In this document: in pieces, positions 1 through 6,148 of the stretch | Numbering within the stretch: the stretch's first letter is position 1 | Layout: each line of letters begins with the position of its first letter | Assembly (NCBI GenBank): GCA_025458985.1 | Contig: JALORM010000227.1 | Location: 1-7,187 of the forward strand | Length of the DNA stretch: 7,187 nt | From: Paracoccaceae bacterium | Lineage (GTDB): Bacteria > Pseudomonadota > Alphaproteobacteria > Rhodobacterales > Rhodobacteraceae | Direction: 5' to 3' | Program-made: the position numbers and the translations under genes | Notes under the pieces: generated by a model | What the model was told of the DNA's origin: nothing | Databases searched by the model: none | Seen by the model: the letters and a program-made list of their open reading frames with translations, nothing else

Positions 1-1
1 G

Positions 2-702
2 CGCTTCAACGCCGTGATGGCGGGGCTTGCCTCGTCGGTCGCGGGCTCGGACACCGCGCCGCGGCTGCTGGCGGGCACCGGGTCCGACAAGACCCACCTC
101 CTCGTGGTGCTGACTTCGGAGCGCGGCCTCTGCGGCGGCTTCAACTCGACCATCGTGCGTCTGGCAAAAGCACGCATCGCCGACCTCCAGGCTGCCGGAA
201 AGACCGTCAAGATCCTGACCGTCGGCAAGAAGGGCCGCGAACAGCTAAAGCGCGACTACGCGAGCCTCTTCGTCGGCCATGTCGACCTGAGCCAGGTCAA
301 GCGCGTCGGCTACGACACCGCCGCCGGGATCGCCCGCGATGTGCTCGACCGCTTCGACGCGGGCGAATTCGACGTGGCGACGATCTTCTTCAACACCTTC
401 CGCTCGGTGATCGCGCAGGAGCCGACGGCCCAGCAGATCATCCCCGCCTCGTTCGAGGCGGGCGGCGCCGAGGCGCGGCTTTACGACTACGAGCCCAGCG
501 AGGAAGGCATCCTTGCCGACCTGCTGCCGCGCGGCGTCGCGACGCAGCTCTTCACCGCGCTGCTGGAGAATGGCGCCTCGGAACAGGGCGCGCGGATGAC
601 CGCGATGGACAACGCCACCCGCAACGCGGGCGACATGATCGACCGGCTGACCATCGTCTACAACCGCTCGTCGAAATCATTTCGGGCGCCGAGGCGCTCT
701 GA
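2..702 (+). CDS. atpG: ATP synthase F1 subunit gamma (5' partial, frameshifted near its C terminus)
   Basis: This is the gamma subunit, the rotating central stalk of F1F0 ATP synthase, whose N- and C-terminal helices form the coiled coil inside the alpha3beta3 ring. The window opens inside the gene, so roughly the first 45-50 residues are missing. Family hallmarks seen are LTSERGLCGGFNS, a central Rossmann-like region (VKILTVGKKGREQLKRDY), and the C-terminal helix MTAMDNATRNAGDMIDRLTIVYNRS, which ends at 670. From 673 a different frame encodes EIISGAEAL followed by TGA at 700-702, the normal end of an alphaproteobacterial gamma subunit. The roughly ten residues usually found between NRS and EIISGAEAL are absent and the frame is shifted, consistent with loss of 28 bases. 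Read literally, translation continues through 17 non-homologous codons into atpD in the same frame. The identity of the gene is certain. Whether the break is biological or an assembly error is not. Confidence 0.93.
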   Translation, partial: LQRRDGGACLVGRGLGHRAAAAGGHRVRQDPPPRGADFGARPLRRLQLDHRASGKSTHRRPPGCRKDRQDPDRRQEGPRTAKARLREPLRRPCRPEPGQARRLRHRRRDRPRCARPLRRGRIRRGDDLLQHLPLGDRAGADGPADHPRLVRGGRRRGAALRLRAQRGRHPCRPAAARRRDAALHRAAGEWRLGTGRADDRDGQRHPQRGRHDRPADHRLQPLVEIISGAEAL

Positions 703-721
703 CCGAACCGGAGACCGACAG

Positions 722-2146
722 ATGGCAGAAGCTAAGGGCAAGGTGACGCAGGTGATCGGCGCCGTCGTCGACGTTCAGTTCGACGGCCACCTCCCCGCGA
801 TCCTCAACGCGCTCGAGACTGACAACAACGGCAAGCGGCTGGTGCTGGAAGTGGCGCAGCACCTGGGCGAGAATACCGTGCGCGCCATCGCGATGGACGC
901 GACCGAGGGCCTCGTCCGCGGCCAGCCGGTCGGCGACACCGGCGGCCCGATCTCGGTGCCGGTCGGCAACGGCACGCTCGGGCGCATCCTGAACGTGGTT
1001 GGCGAGCCGATCGACGAGAAGGGCGCCGTTGTGGCCTCCGAGACGCGTGCGATCCACCAGTCGGCCCCCGAATTCTCGGAACAGTCGACCGAATCCGAGA
1101 TCCTCGTCACCGGCATCAAGGTGATCGACCTGCTCGCGCCCTATTCGAAGGGCGGCAAGATCGGCCTCTTCGGTGGCGCCGGCGTGGGCAAGACCGTGCT
1201 GATCCAGGAGCTGATCAACAACATCGCCAAGGTGCACTCGGGCTATTCGGTCTTCGCCGGCGTGGGCGAACGCACGCGCGAGGGCAACGACCTCTATCAC
1301 GAGTTCATCGAATCGGGCGTCATCAACATCGACGACCTCGAGAAGTCGAAGGTGGCCCTCGTCTACGGCCAGATGAACGAACCCCCGGGCGCCCGCGCCC
1401 GCGTCGCGCTGACCGGCCTGACGCTGGCCGAGCAGTTCCGCGACCAGTCGGGCACCGACGTGCTGTTCTTCGTCGACAACATCTTCCGCTTCACCCAGGC
1501 CGGGTCGGAAGTGTCGGCGCTTCTGGGCCGTATCCCGTCGGCCGTGGGCTACCAGCCGACGCTCGCCACCGACATGGGCGCGCTGCAGGAACGCATCACC
1601 TCGACCAAGGCGGGCTCCATCACCTCGGTGCAGGCGATCTACGTGCCGGCCGACGACCTGACCGACCCCGCGCCCGCGACCTCGTTCGCGCACCTCGACG
1701 CCACGACCGTGCTGTCGCGCGCGATCTCGGAACTCGGCATCTACCCGGCGGTGGATCCGCTCGACTCGACCAGCCGGATTCTCGACCCGCAGGTCGTGGG
1801 CGAGGAACACTACCAGGTCGCCCGCGATGTGCAGGGCATCCTCCAGCGCTACAAGTCGCTGCAGGACATCATCGCCATCCTTGGGATGGACGAGCTTTCC
1901 GAAGAGGACAAGCTGACCGTGGCCCGCGCCCGGAAGATCCAGCGCTTCCTTTCCCAGCCCTTCGACGTGGCGCAGGTGTTCACCGGCTCGCCCGGCGTAC
2001 AGGTGCCGCTTGAGAAGACCATCGCCTCGTTCAAGGCGGTCGTTGCCGGCGAATACGACCACCTGCCTGAAGCCGCCTTCTACATGGTCGGCGACATCGA
2101 GGAAGTGAAGGCAAAGGCGCAGCGTCTGGCCGCGGAAGCGGCGTAA
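722..2146 (+). CDS. atpD: ATP synthase F1 subunit beta
   Basis: Catalytic beta subunit (474 residues) of F1F0 ATP synthase, which makes ATP from ADP and phosphate as gamma rotates, on the cytoplasmic side of the inner membrane. The protein has the normal family length and every hallmark. The P-loop GGAGVGKT is at 151-158 and the catalytic glutamate E183 lies in GERTREGND. A Walker B strand VLFFVDN has its Asp near 252. The alpha/beta signature PAVDPLDSTS is at 342-351 and DELSEED, the lever that contacts gamma, at 390-396. The ATG at 722 is chosen because MAEAKGKVTQVIGAVVDVQF is a typical N-terminus and GGAG at 710-713 gives a well-spaced ribosome binding site. It lies 19 bases after the atpG stop and 9 before atpC, in the usual G-D-C order. 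Because of the atpG frame break, the open frame runs unbroken from atpG into this gene, but beta should still start from its own ATG. Confidence 0.98.
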   Translation: MAEAKGKVTQVIGAVVDVQFDGHLPAILNALETDNNGKRLVLEVAQHLGENTVRAIAMDATEGLVRGQPVGDTGGPISVPVGNGTLGRILNVVGEPIDEKGAVVASETRAIHQSAPEFSEQSTESEILVTGIKVIDLLAPYSKGGKIGLFGGAGVGKTVLIQELINNIAKVHSGYSVFAGVGERTREGNDLYHEFIESGVINIDDLEKSKVALVYGQMNEPPGARARVALTGLTLAEQFRDQSGTDVLFFVDNIFRFTQAGSEVSALLGRIPSAVGYQPTLATDMGALQERITSTKAGSITSVQAIYVPADDLTDPAPATSFAHLDATTVLSRAISELGIYPAVDPLDSTSRILDPQVVGEEHYQVARDVQGILQRYKSLQDIIAILGMDELSEEDKLTVARARKIQRFLSQPFDVAQVFTGSPGVQVPLEKTIASFKAVVAGEYDHLPEAAFYMVGDIEEVKAKAQRLAAEAA

Positions 2147-2155
2147 GGGGGCGAC

Positions 2156-2566
2156 ATGGCCGACACGATGCAGTTCGACCTGGTGTCGCCCGAACGGCGG
2201 CTTGCCTCGGTTCAGGCCCGCGAGGTCCGCATTCCGGGTGCCGAGGGCGACATGACGGCGATGCCCGACCATGCGCCCACGATCACCACGCTCCGGCCCG
2301 GCGTCCTGCGCGTCGTGCGGCCTGACGGCGAGGATACCTACGCCGTCACGGGCGGCTTCGCCGAGATCGGCGCCGAGGGCGTGACCGTCCTGGCCGAACG
2401 GGCGATGCTGACGAAGGACCTGACCCGCGAGGTCTACGACAGCTACGTGGCCGAGGCCCGCGCCGCGCTGGACAAGGCGCGCGAGGGCGGCGACGGCAAC
2501 CTGGTGGACGAAGCGGCCAAGCTTCTCGCCGACATGGTGGCGATGGGCGATCACATCGCGATCTGA
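2156..2566 (+). CDS. atpC: ATP synthase F1 subunit epsilon
   Basis: Epsilon subunit (136 residues) of the central stalk, which binds gamma and couples it to the c-ring. The N-terminal 85 or so residues match the beta-sandwich domain, with the conserved stretch EGDMTAMPDHAPTITTLRPG around 30-49 and the AVTGGFAEIG hairpin. A helical C-terminal region (LTREVYDSYVAEARAALDKA and a second helix) follows. In many bacteria this region can brake ATP hydrolysis; in alphaproteobacteria such as Paracoccus a separate zeta subunit is known for that role, and none is seen here. The ATG at 2156 follows atpD by 9 bases, and the purine run overlapping the atpD stop (AAGGGGG, 2145-2151) acts as its ribosome binding site. 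It is the last gene of the operon, followed by a terminator about 20 bases downstream. Length and composition are ordinary. Confidence 0.96.
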   Translation: MADTMQFDLVSPERRLASVQAREVRIPGAEGDMTAMPDHAPTITTLRPGVLRVVRPDGEDTYAVTGGFAEIGAEGVTVLAERAMLTKDLTREVYDSYVAEARAALDKAREGGDGNLVDEAAKLLADMVAMGDHIAI

Positions 2567-2587
2567 GCGCCCGGCCGCCGCCAGGCT

Positions 2588-2620
2588 AAAGGCCCCGTCC
2601 GCGGACGGGGCCTTTGCTTT
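2588..2620 (+). terminator. Rho-independent terminator after the atp operon
   Basis: A perfect 28-base palindrome occupies 2588-2615, with half-site AAAGGCCCCGTCCG followed directly by its exact complement. It would fold into a very GC-rich hairpin with a tiny loop, and is followed by GCTTTT. It starts 22 bases after the atpC stop and about 24 bases before the end of the convergent minus-strand gene. The flanking A and T runs (AAA before, TTT after) could let it stop transcripts from both directions, although the T-run is better on the plus strand. Confidence 0.88.
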
Positions 2621-2638
2621 TCGGGGGTGCGGGGGCGG

Positions 2639-3812
2639 TCAGGCCGGCGCGGGCTCTTCCTCGTGCCCTGCCGGGCAGCACCGATACTCCTGGCTCTTTT
2701 CCAGAAGCGCGATCTGCCTCTCGAGAAGCTTGTTCTCCAGCGCCTTCCGTTCGAGATCCAGCGCGATCGCCTTCCTGCGCGCGTCCTCGCAGGTGTTGCA
2801 GGGGTCGAGGCAGCCCTTGACCACGATGGCCTGCGTCGGCAGGCAGTAGGTGCGCTCGAACGCGAGTTCCGCCGCAAGCGTCGCGCCGACCTCGTTCGAC
2901 CCGGCCCTTGCCAGGATGCCTTCCTTCACGAGATCCTCGTCGACCTGCTTCAGCGCGCGGTCATGGACCTCGGCGGACACCGGCTGCACGGCCAGAGCCG
3001 CCCGCACCGGGGTGAAGACGCCGGTCAGCGTCCCTATCCCGCCGCCGACCCGCCGCCGCATCGACCACCCGCCGCAGGACCGAGACGATGCGGAACTTCA
3101 GCGTCTGCTTCTTGACCAGCTGATAGGCGAAATAGGTGACCGCGTGGCATTCGTTGCGGTTCTCGAACGTCCGGGTCGAGGCTTCGAACGAATCCTCGCT
3201 TTCGCCCTCGGCGTGGCTCCGGCTCTGCACCTCGCCGATCTGCACGGCGTTCGCGGCGCGTGTCGCCTGCACCGACCGGTCATGCGAGACCCGTGCATGG
3301 TTCGAGACCTGCCGCAGGAACGACGAGGAACTGCGCGCGTTGAAGTTGCCCTCGACGTTCACGCTGCCGCCGCCCGCGAAGCCGATCGAGGCATAGGACC
3401 CGTCGACGTCGGTCTCGAAATCGGAATGCGACGAGGATTGCGCCGATCCTCGGTCGGTCGTGGTCAGGTCCGACAAGTAGCGGTCCATCGACCGCATGTA
3501 GTAGGTCTCTTCCGACGACTGCTCGTGCCGGTAGCTCACCTTCGACTCGCTGTCGAAGGTGAAGCGCGTGTTGCGGGTCGAGGTATAGAGCCTGACCTTC
3601 TCGCCCGGCAGCAGAGTCGTGCTGTAGACCACGTCGCCCAGCGACATCGGACCGGGGCAGCGCTGCAGCTCGGCGACGATGGTGATCTCGACCGGCACGT
3701 CTCCGATCCGGTTGATCAGCCGGTACGACACCCGGATGCTCTCGCAGCAGGGCTCGGGCGACAGTTGCGGACAGCAGGGGATTTCAGAAGCGGAAACAAG
3801 CTCACCAGACAT
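2639..3812 (-). CDS. Uncharacterised Cys/Ser-rich protein with C-terminal coiled coil (frameshifted)
   Basis: I do not recognise a named family or function. The start codon at 3810-3812 has GGGAGG seven bases upstream (3820-3825 on the plus strand). The first frame encodes two Cys pairs (13-14, 22-23), a beta-rich segment with LPGEKVRLYTS at 68-78, and a polar motif YRHEQSSEE at 94-102. A long Ser/Thr/Gly/Asn-rich middle part (about 118-210) follows, then CHAVTYFAYQLVKKQTLKF and VLRRVVD ending near 251. That frame then degenerates into an Arg/Gly-rich tail, while a second frame takes over from about 3037 to the stop at 2639. The second frame carries LTGVFTPVRAALAV, a CLDPCNTC cluster, a charged heptad-like helix (2684-2785) and YRCCPAG. 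One extra base or two missing bases in a GGC-rich tract at 3037-3062 explains the break, and repaired the protein would be about 390 residues. There is no signal peptide or membrane segment. It diverges from the lectin gene. Cytoplasmic localisation, structural role and metal binding by the Cys clusters are only guesses. Confidence 0.75.
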
Positions 3813-3886
3813 GGTGCGGCCTCCCAGAAATGGACTTGGTTCAAAGAAATCGCGACTCGAATATCACACGGATCGAATCATCCGCG

Positions 3887-3903
3887 CTCCCGCAATGCGG
3901 GAG
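3887..3903. promoter_or_regulatory. 17-bp palindrome in the divergent spacer, possible operator
   Basis: CTCCCGCA, a single A, then TGCGGGAG form a perfect 8-bp inverted repeat in the 257-base spacer between the unknown minus-strand gene and the H-type lectin gene. It is about 75 bases upstream of the first gene and about 165 upstream of the second. The symmetry and compactness resemble a dimeric repressor site. It could also form a small hairpin in a long leader. No convincing -35/-10 pair was found beside it, so the regulatory role is inference. Confidence 0.4.
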
Positions 3904-4069
3904 TTAACCATACGTCAAATCCCCGCCCGCGAGAAGGCGCTCCCTATGGGCTCAGCGGGCTCAAGCCGACGGTTTTGCCCCGGATCGCGCATTCCACACG
4001 TCGGAACCCCCTTCCGCCGTGCCGCGGCGCCGCCTATCACTGGCCACCGCGGCAACCTGAGGGACCGTC

Positions 4070-4420
4070 ATGAAGCGCCTGGCAGCCGGAGCGGTCGGGG
4101 TGGACCAGGGCAGCGACACGCTGTTCTCGGACTTCGAGTCGGGCGGCGACATGTGGACCGGAACCGGCAAGCGCGAACGCCGCAAGGCGGTCGCCTTCGC
4201 GGCGCCCTTCGCCGCCGTTCCCACGGTGCAGGTCGCCGTCTCGATGATCGACATGGACCACCGCCACAACCACCGCATCGATCTCTCGGCCGCCGCGATC
4301 ACGCAGAGCGGCTTCGAGATCGTGTTCCGCACCTGGGGCGACACCCGCGTCGCCCGCGTCCGTGTCAACTGGCTGGCGATCGGTCCCATCGCCAGCGACG
4401 ACAACTGGATCGTCGGCTGA
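4070..4420 (+). CDS. H-type lectin domain protein
   Basis: A small single-domain protein (116 residues) matching the H-type lectin fold, known from Helix pomatia agglutinin and Dictyostelium discoidin, where a six-stranded beta-sandwich trimerises and binds GalNAc-type sugars. The pattern visible is FSDFESGGDMWTG near the start, AVAFAAPFAAVPTVQVAVSM, then NHRIDL, then GFEIVFRTWGDTRVARVRVNWLAIGP, the hallmark C-terminal strands. The family's conserved Trp is present in TWGD, but the His that follows the Trp in the snail lectin is Gly here, so sugar specificity may differ. The ATG at 4070 has GAGGGA five bases upstream and the homology begins almost at once. There is no signal peptide or membrane helix, so if it acts outside the cell it must leave by a non-Sec route. 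It is divergent from the unknown Ser-rich protein and convergent with prs, only six bases separating the two stops. Confidence 0.82.
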   Translation: MKRLAAGAVGVDQGSDTLFSDFESGGDMWTGTGKRERRKAVAFAAPFAAVPTVQVAVSMIDMDHRHNHRIDLSAAAITQSGFEIVFRTWGDTRVARVRVNWLAIGPIASDDNWIVG

Positions 4421-4426
4421 ACCCGG

Positions 4427-5446
4427 TCAGACCCGGGTATACATGCCCTCGTAGATCGGCCCCAGCGTCTCGGTCTCAAACAGCGAGCTGACCGACGTGC
4501 CGTTCCAGATGTTGATGATCGCCTGGGCGAACATCGGCGCGGTCGGCACGATGCGGATGTTCTTCGCCTTCTTCGTGGCCTCGGTCGGCTCGATCGAGTC
4601 GGTGATGACCAGCGATTTCATCACCGACTTCGTGATCCGTTCGACCGCCGGACCCGACAGCACGCCGTGCGTGATGTAGGAATGAACCTCCTTGGCGCCG
4701 TTCTCCATCAGCACCTCGGCCGCCTTGCAGAGCGTGCCGGCGGTGTCGCAGATGTCGTCGACGATGATGCAGGACCGGCCGCTCACGTCGCCGATCACCG
4801 TCATCTCGGCCACTTCCCCGGGCTTCTCGCGCCGCTTGTCGACGATGGCGAGCGGTGCGTTGATGCGCTTGGCAAGCTCCCGCGCCCGCGCCACGCCGCC
4901 CACGTCGGGCGACACGACCGTCACCTCGGACAGGCGGCTCTTGAAATGGTGTTCGATGTCGAGCGCGAAGACCGGCGAGGCATAGAGGTTGTCGACCGGG
5001 ATGTCGAAGAAGCCCTGGATCTGCGCCGCGTGCAGGTCCATCGTCAGCACCCGTTCGATCCCGGACTCGGCGATCATGTTGGCAACAAGCTTCGCGGTGA
5101 TCGGAGTGCGCGCCTTGGTTCGGCGATCCTGCCTGGCGTAGCCGAAGTAGGGGATCACCGCGGTGATCCGTGCCGCCGACGACCGGCGCAGCGCGTCCGA
5201 GATGATCAGTAGCTCCATCAGGTTGTCGTTCGCAGGATTCGAGGTCGGCTGGATGATGAACATGTCCTCGCCGCGGACGTTCTCGAAGACCTCGACGAAG
5301 ATTTCCTGGTCGTTGAACCGCTCGACCCGCGCATCCACCAGCCCGACCGACATTCCCCGGTGCATCGACATCCGCCGCGCGATGGCGTTGGCCAGGCCTC
5401 GGTTGGCATTGCCGGAGATGAGCTTCGGCTCGGAGAGTGCGGGCAT
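4427..5446 (-). CDS. prs: Ribose-phosphate diphosphokinase (PRPP synthetase)
   Basis: Makes 5-phosphoribosyl-1-diphosphate from ribose 5-phosphate and ATP, the precursor for purines, pyrimidines, NAD, histidine and tryptophan; cytoplasmic. The 339-residue product has the class I layout: RFNDQEIFVEV (43-53), IIQPTSNPANDNLMELL, PYFGYARQDRR (99-109), and the PRPP synthetase signature DLHAAQIQGFFDIPVD (137-152). The flexible loop KRREKPGE (204-211) and the ribose-5-phosphate loop VDDICDTAGTL (229-239) follow. A GTG 54 bases further upstream (5498-5500) would add 18 residues unlike the family. I choose the ATG at 5444-5446 because MPALSEPKLISGNANR is the usual start and GAGGGA lies nine bases upstream. 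The C-terminus IYEGMYTRV is complete. It converges on the lectin gene with a six-base gap and no obvious terminator, so its transcript probably runs antisense into it. Confidence 0.97.
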   Translation of the reverse strand: MPALSEPKLISGNANRGLANAIARRMSMHRGMSVGLVDARVERFNDQEIFVEVFENVRGEDMFIIQPTSNPANDNLMELLIISDALRRSSAARITAVIPYFGYARQDRRTKARTPITAKLVANMIAESGIERVLTMDLHAAQIQGFFDIPVDNLYASPVFALDIEHHFKSRLSEVTVVSPDVGGVARARELAKRINAPLAIVDKRREKPGEVAEMTVIGDVSGRSCIIVDDICDTAGTLCKAAEVLMENGAKEVHSYITHGVLSGPAVERITKSVMKSLVITDSIEPTEATKKAKNIRIVPTAPMFAQAIINIWNGTSVSSLFETETLGPIYEGMYTRV

Positions 5447-5467
5447 GTGCGGGGGTCCCTCGGGCAG

Positions 5468-5482
5468 ATCCGTGTGACGGAT
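5468..5482. promoter_or_regulatory. Short dyad ATCCGT-GTG-ACGGAT in the prs leader
   Basis: A 6-bp perfect inverted repeat with a 3-base spacer sits 22 bases upstream of the prs start codon, downstream of the proposed prs promoter. It could be an operator or a small leader hairpin near the ribosome binding site. It does not resemble the enterobacterial PurR box. A dyad this short is only weakly above chance. Confidence 0.22.
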
Positions 5483-5493
5483 TCGGGTTGGCG

Positions 5494-5521
5494 TTGACAC
5501 CGCTTAGCACCCGTCTAGGGT
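5494..5521 (+). promoter_or_regulatory. Candidate sigma-70 promoter for the isomerase/hydrolase pair
   Basis: A perfect -35 hexamer TTGACA (5494-5499) is followed after 16 bases by TAGGGT (5516-5521), which keeps the T, A and final T of the -10 consensus. Transcription would start near 5528, giving a leader of about 20 bases that contains the GGAAGGGGG ribosome binding site (5535-5543) of the gene starting at 5549. Placement directly between divergent genes supports it; the -10 is weak. Confidence 0.4.
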
Positions 5522-5529
5522 CTTGCCAA
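5501..5529 (-). promoter_or_regulatory. Candidate prs promoter overlapping the divergent promoter
   Basis: On the minus strand TTGGCA (5524-5529) and TAAGCG (5501-5506) are separated by exactly 17 bases, five of six matches to the -35 but only two to the -10. A start near 5494 would give a prs leader of about 48 bases. It overlaps the plus-strand candidate promoter, so the two genes may compete for RNA polymerase. Confidence 0.27.
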
Positions 5530-5548
5530 ACGCCGGAAGGGGGCTCCG

Positions 5549-6148
5549 ATGCCGCACGTCGACTACTTCTTCACGACGCTGTCGCCTTATGTCTACCTGG
5601 CCGGAACGCGGCTGGAAGAGATCGCCGCCCGGCACGGCGCCACCCTCGCCTACAAGCCGCTCGATGCTGGCGCGCTGTTCGCCCGCACCGGCGGGGTGGC
5701 GCTGAAGGACCGCCATCCCAGCCGCCAGCAGTACCGCCTGCAGGAGCTGCGCCGGCAGGCGGCGAAACGCGGCCTGCCGATCGACCTGCAGCCCGCGCAC
5801 TGGCCGACGAACGGGGCGCCCGCCGCCTATGCGATCATCGCCGCGCAGGCGGCCGGCGGCGGCGACATGGGCGCGCTTGTCCATGGCCTGACGCGGGCCT
5901 GCTGGGCCGAGGGCCGCGACATCGCCGAGGATGCGGTCATCCGCGATTGCCTCGCGGCCGCGGGGTTCGACCCGGGCCTGGCCGACAAGGGCCTCTGGAC
6001 GGCGTCGGGCGTGTACGAGCGCAACCTGGAGGACGCGGTCGAGGCCGGCGTCTTCGGCGCGCCCTTCTACGTCACCGACACGGGCGAGCGGTTCTGGGGG
6101 CAGGACCGGCTGGAGGACCTTGATCTCTCCCTGTCCGGCCGGCTCTGA
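5549..6148 (+). CDS. 2-hydroxychromene-2-carboxylate isomerase family protein (DsbA fold, kappa-GST-like)
   Basis: A 199-residue thioredoxin/DsbA-fold protein of the family that includes NahD, which isomerises 2-hydroxychromene-2-carboxylate with glutathione as cofactor during naphthalene breakdown, and kappa-class glutathione transferases. The N-terminus VDYFFTTLSPYVYLAG carries Ser12 in S-P-Y, where the family has its glutathione-activating Ser instead of a CXXC pair. An all-helical insert (about 60-150) follows, then the cis-Pro element GVFGAPFYV and the closing FWGQDRLEDLDLSL. The ATG at 5549 has GGAAGGGGG just upstream. Its TGA overlaps the ATG of the following hydrolase by one base, so they are surely co-transcribed and probably translationally coupled. 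No other aromatic-degradation genes are in the window, so the true substrate is unknown; general glutathione-dependent detoxification is equally possible. There is no signal peptide, so it should be cytoplasmic. Confidence 0.88.
   Translation: MPHVDYFFTTLSPYVYLAGTRLEEIAARHGATLAYKPLDAGALFARTGGVALKDRHPSRQQYRLQELRRQAAKRGLPIDLQPAHWPTNGAPAAYAIIAAQAAGGGDMGALVHGLTRACWAEGRDIAEDAVIRDCLAAAGFDPGLADKGLWTASGVYERNLEDAVEAGVFGAPFYVTDTGERFWGQDRLEDLDLSLSGRL

Noticed and set aside
14..2146. A single genuine 710-residue gamma-beta fusion protein
   Set aside because: The true gamma ending is present out of frame, atpD keeps its own ribosome binding site and start, and F1 needs three beta per gamma. The continuous frame is a by-product of the deletion.
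677..2554. Open frame of 625 codons on the minus strand, antisense to atpD and atpC
   Set aside because: Its translation is rich in Arg, His, Gly, Val and Asp with no recognisable domain. It lies exactly opposite two certain genes, as expected of codon bias in GC-rich DNA.
3854..3879. Two GANTC sites (3854-3858 and 3875-3879), the CcrM methylation motif of alphaproteobacteria, in the divergent spacer
   Set aside because: The motif is expected every few hundred bases even at this GC content, and there is no further sign of cell-cycle control.
3948..3963. Direct repeat GGGCTCA-GC-GGGCTCA in the divergent spacer
   Set aside because: Seven-base tandem copies are too short to separate from chance, and no promoter elements align with them.
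2850..4073. Plus-strand open frame of 407 codons over the unknown gene and the spacer
   Set aside because: It runs antisense to well-formed motifs of the minus-strand gene, has Arg/Ala/His-rich shadow composition and crosses the divergent spacer.
5447..5500. Upstream GTG start for prs (18 extra residues)
   Set aside because: The extension is unlike the family, overlaps the likely promoter region, and the ATG at 5446 has a ribosome binding site and the usual N-terminus.
4476..5510. Minus-strand 344-codon open frame overlapping prs
   Set aside because: It is a shifted reading of prs with Arg/Gly/His-rich composition. The prs frame holds all the conserved motifs.
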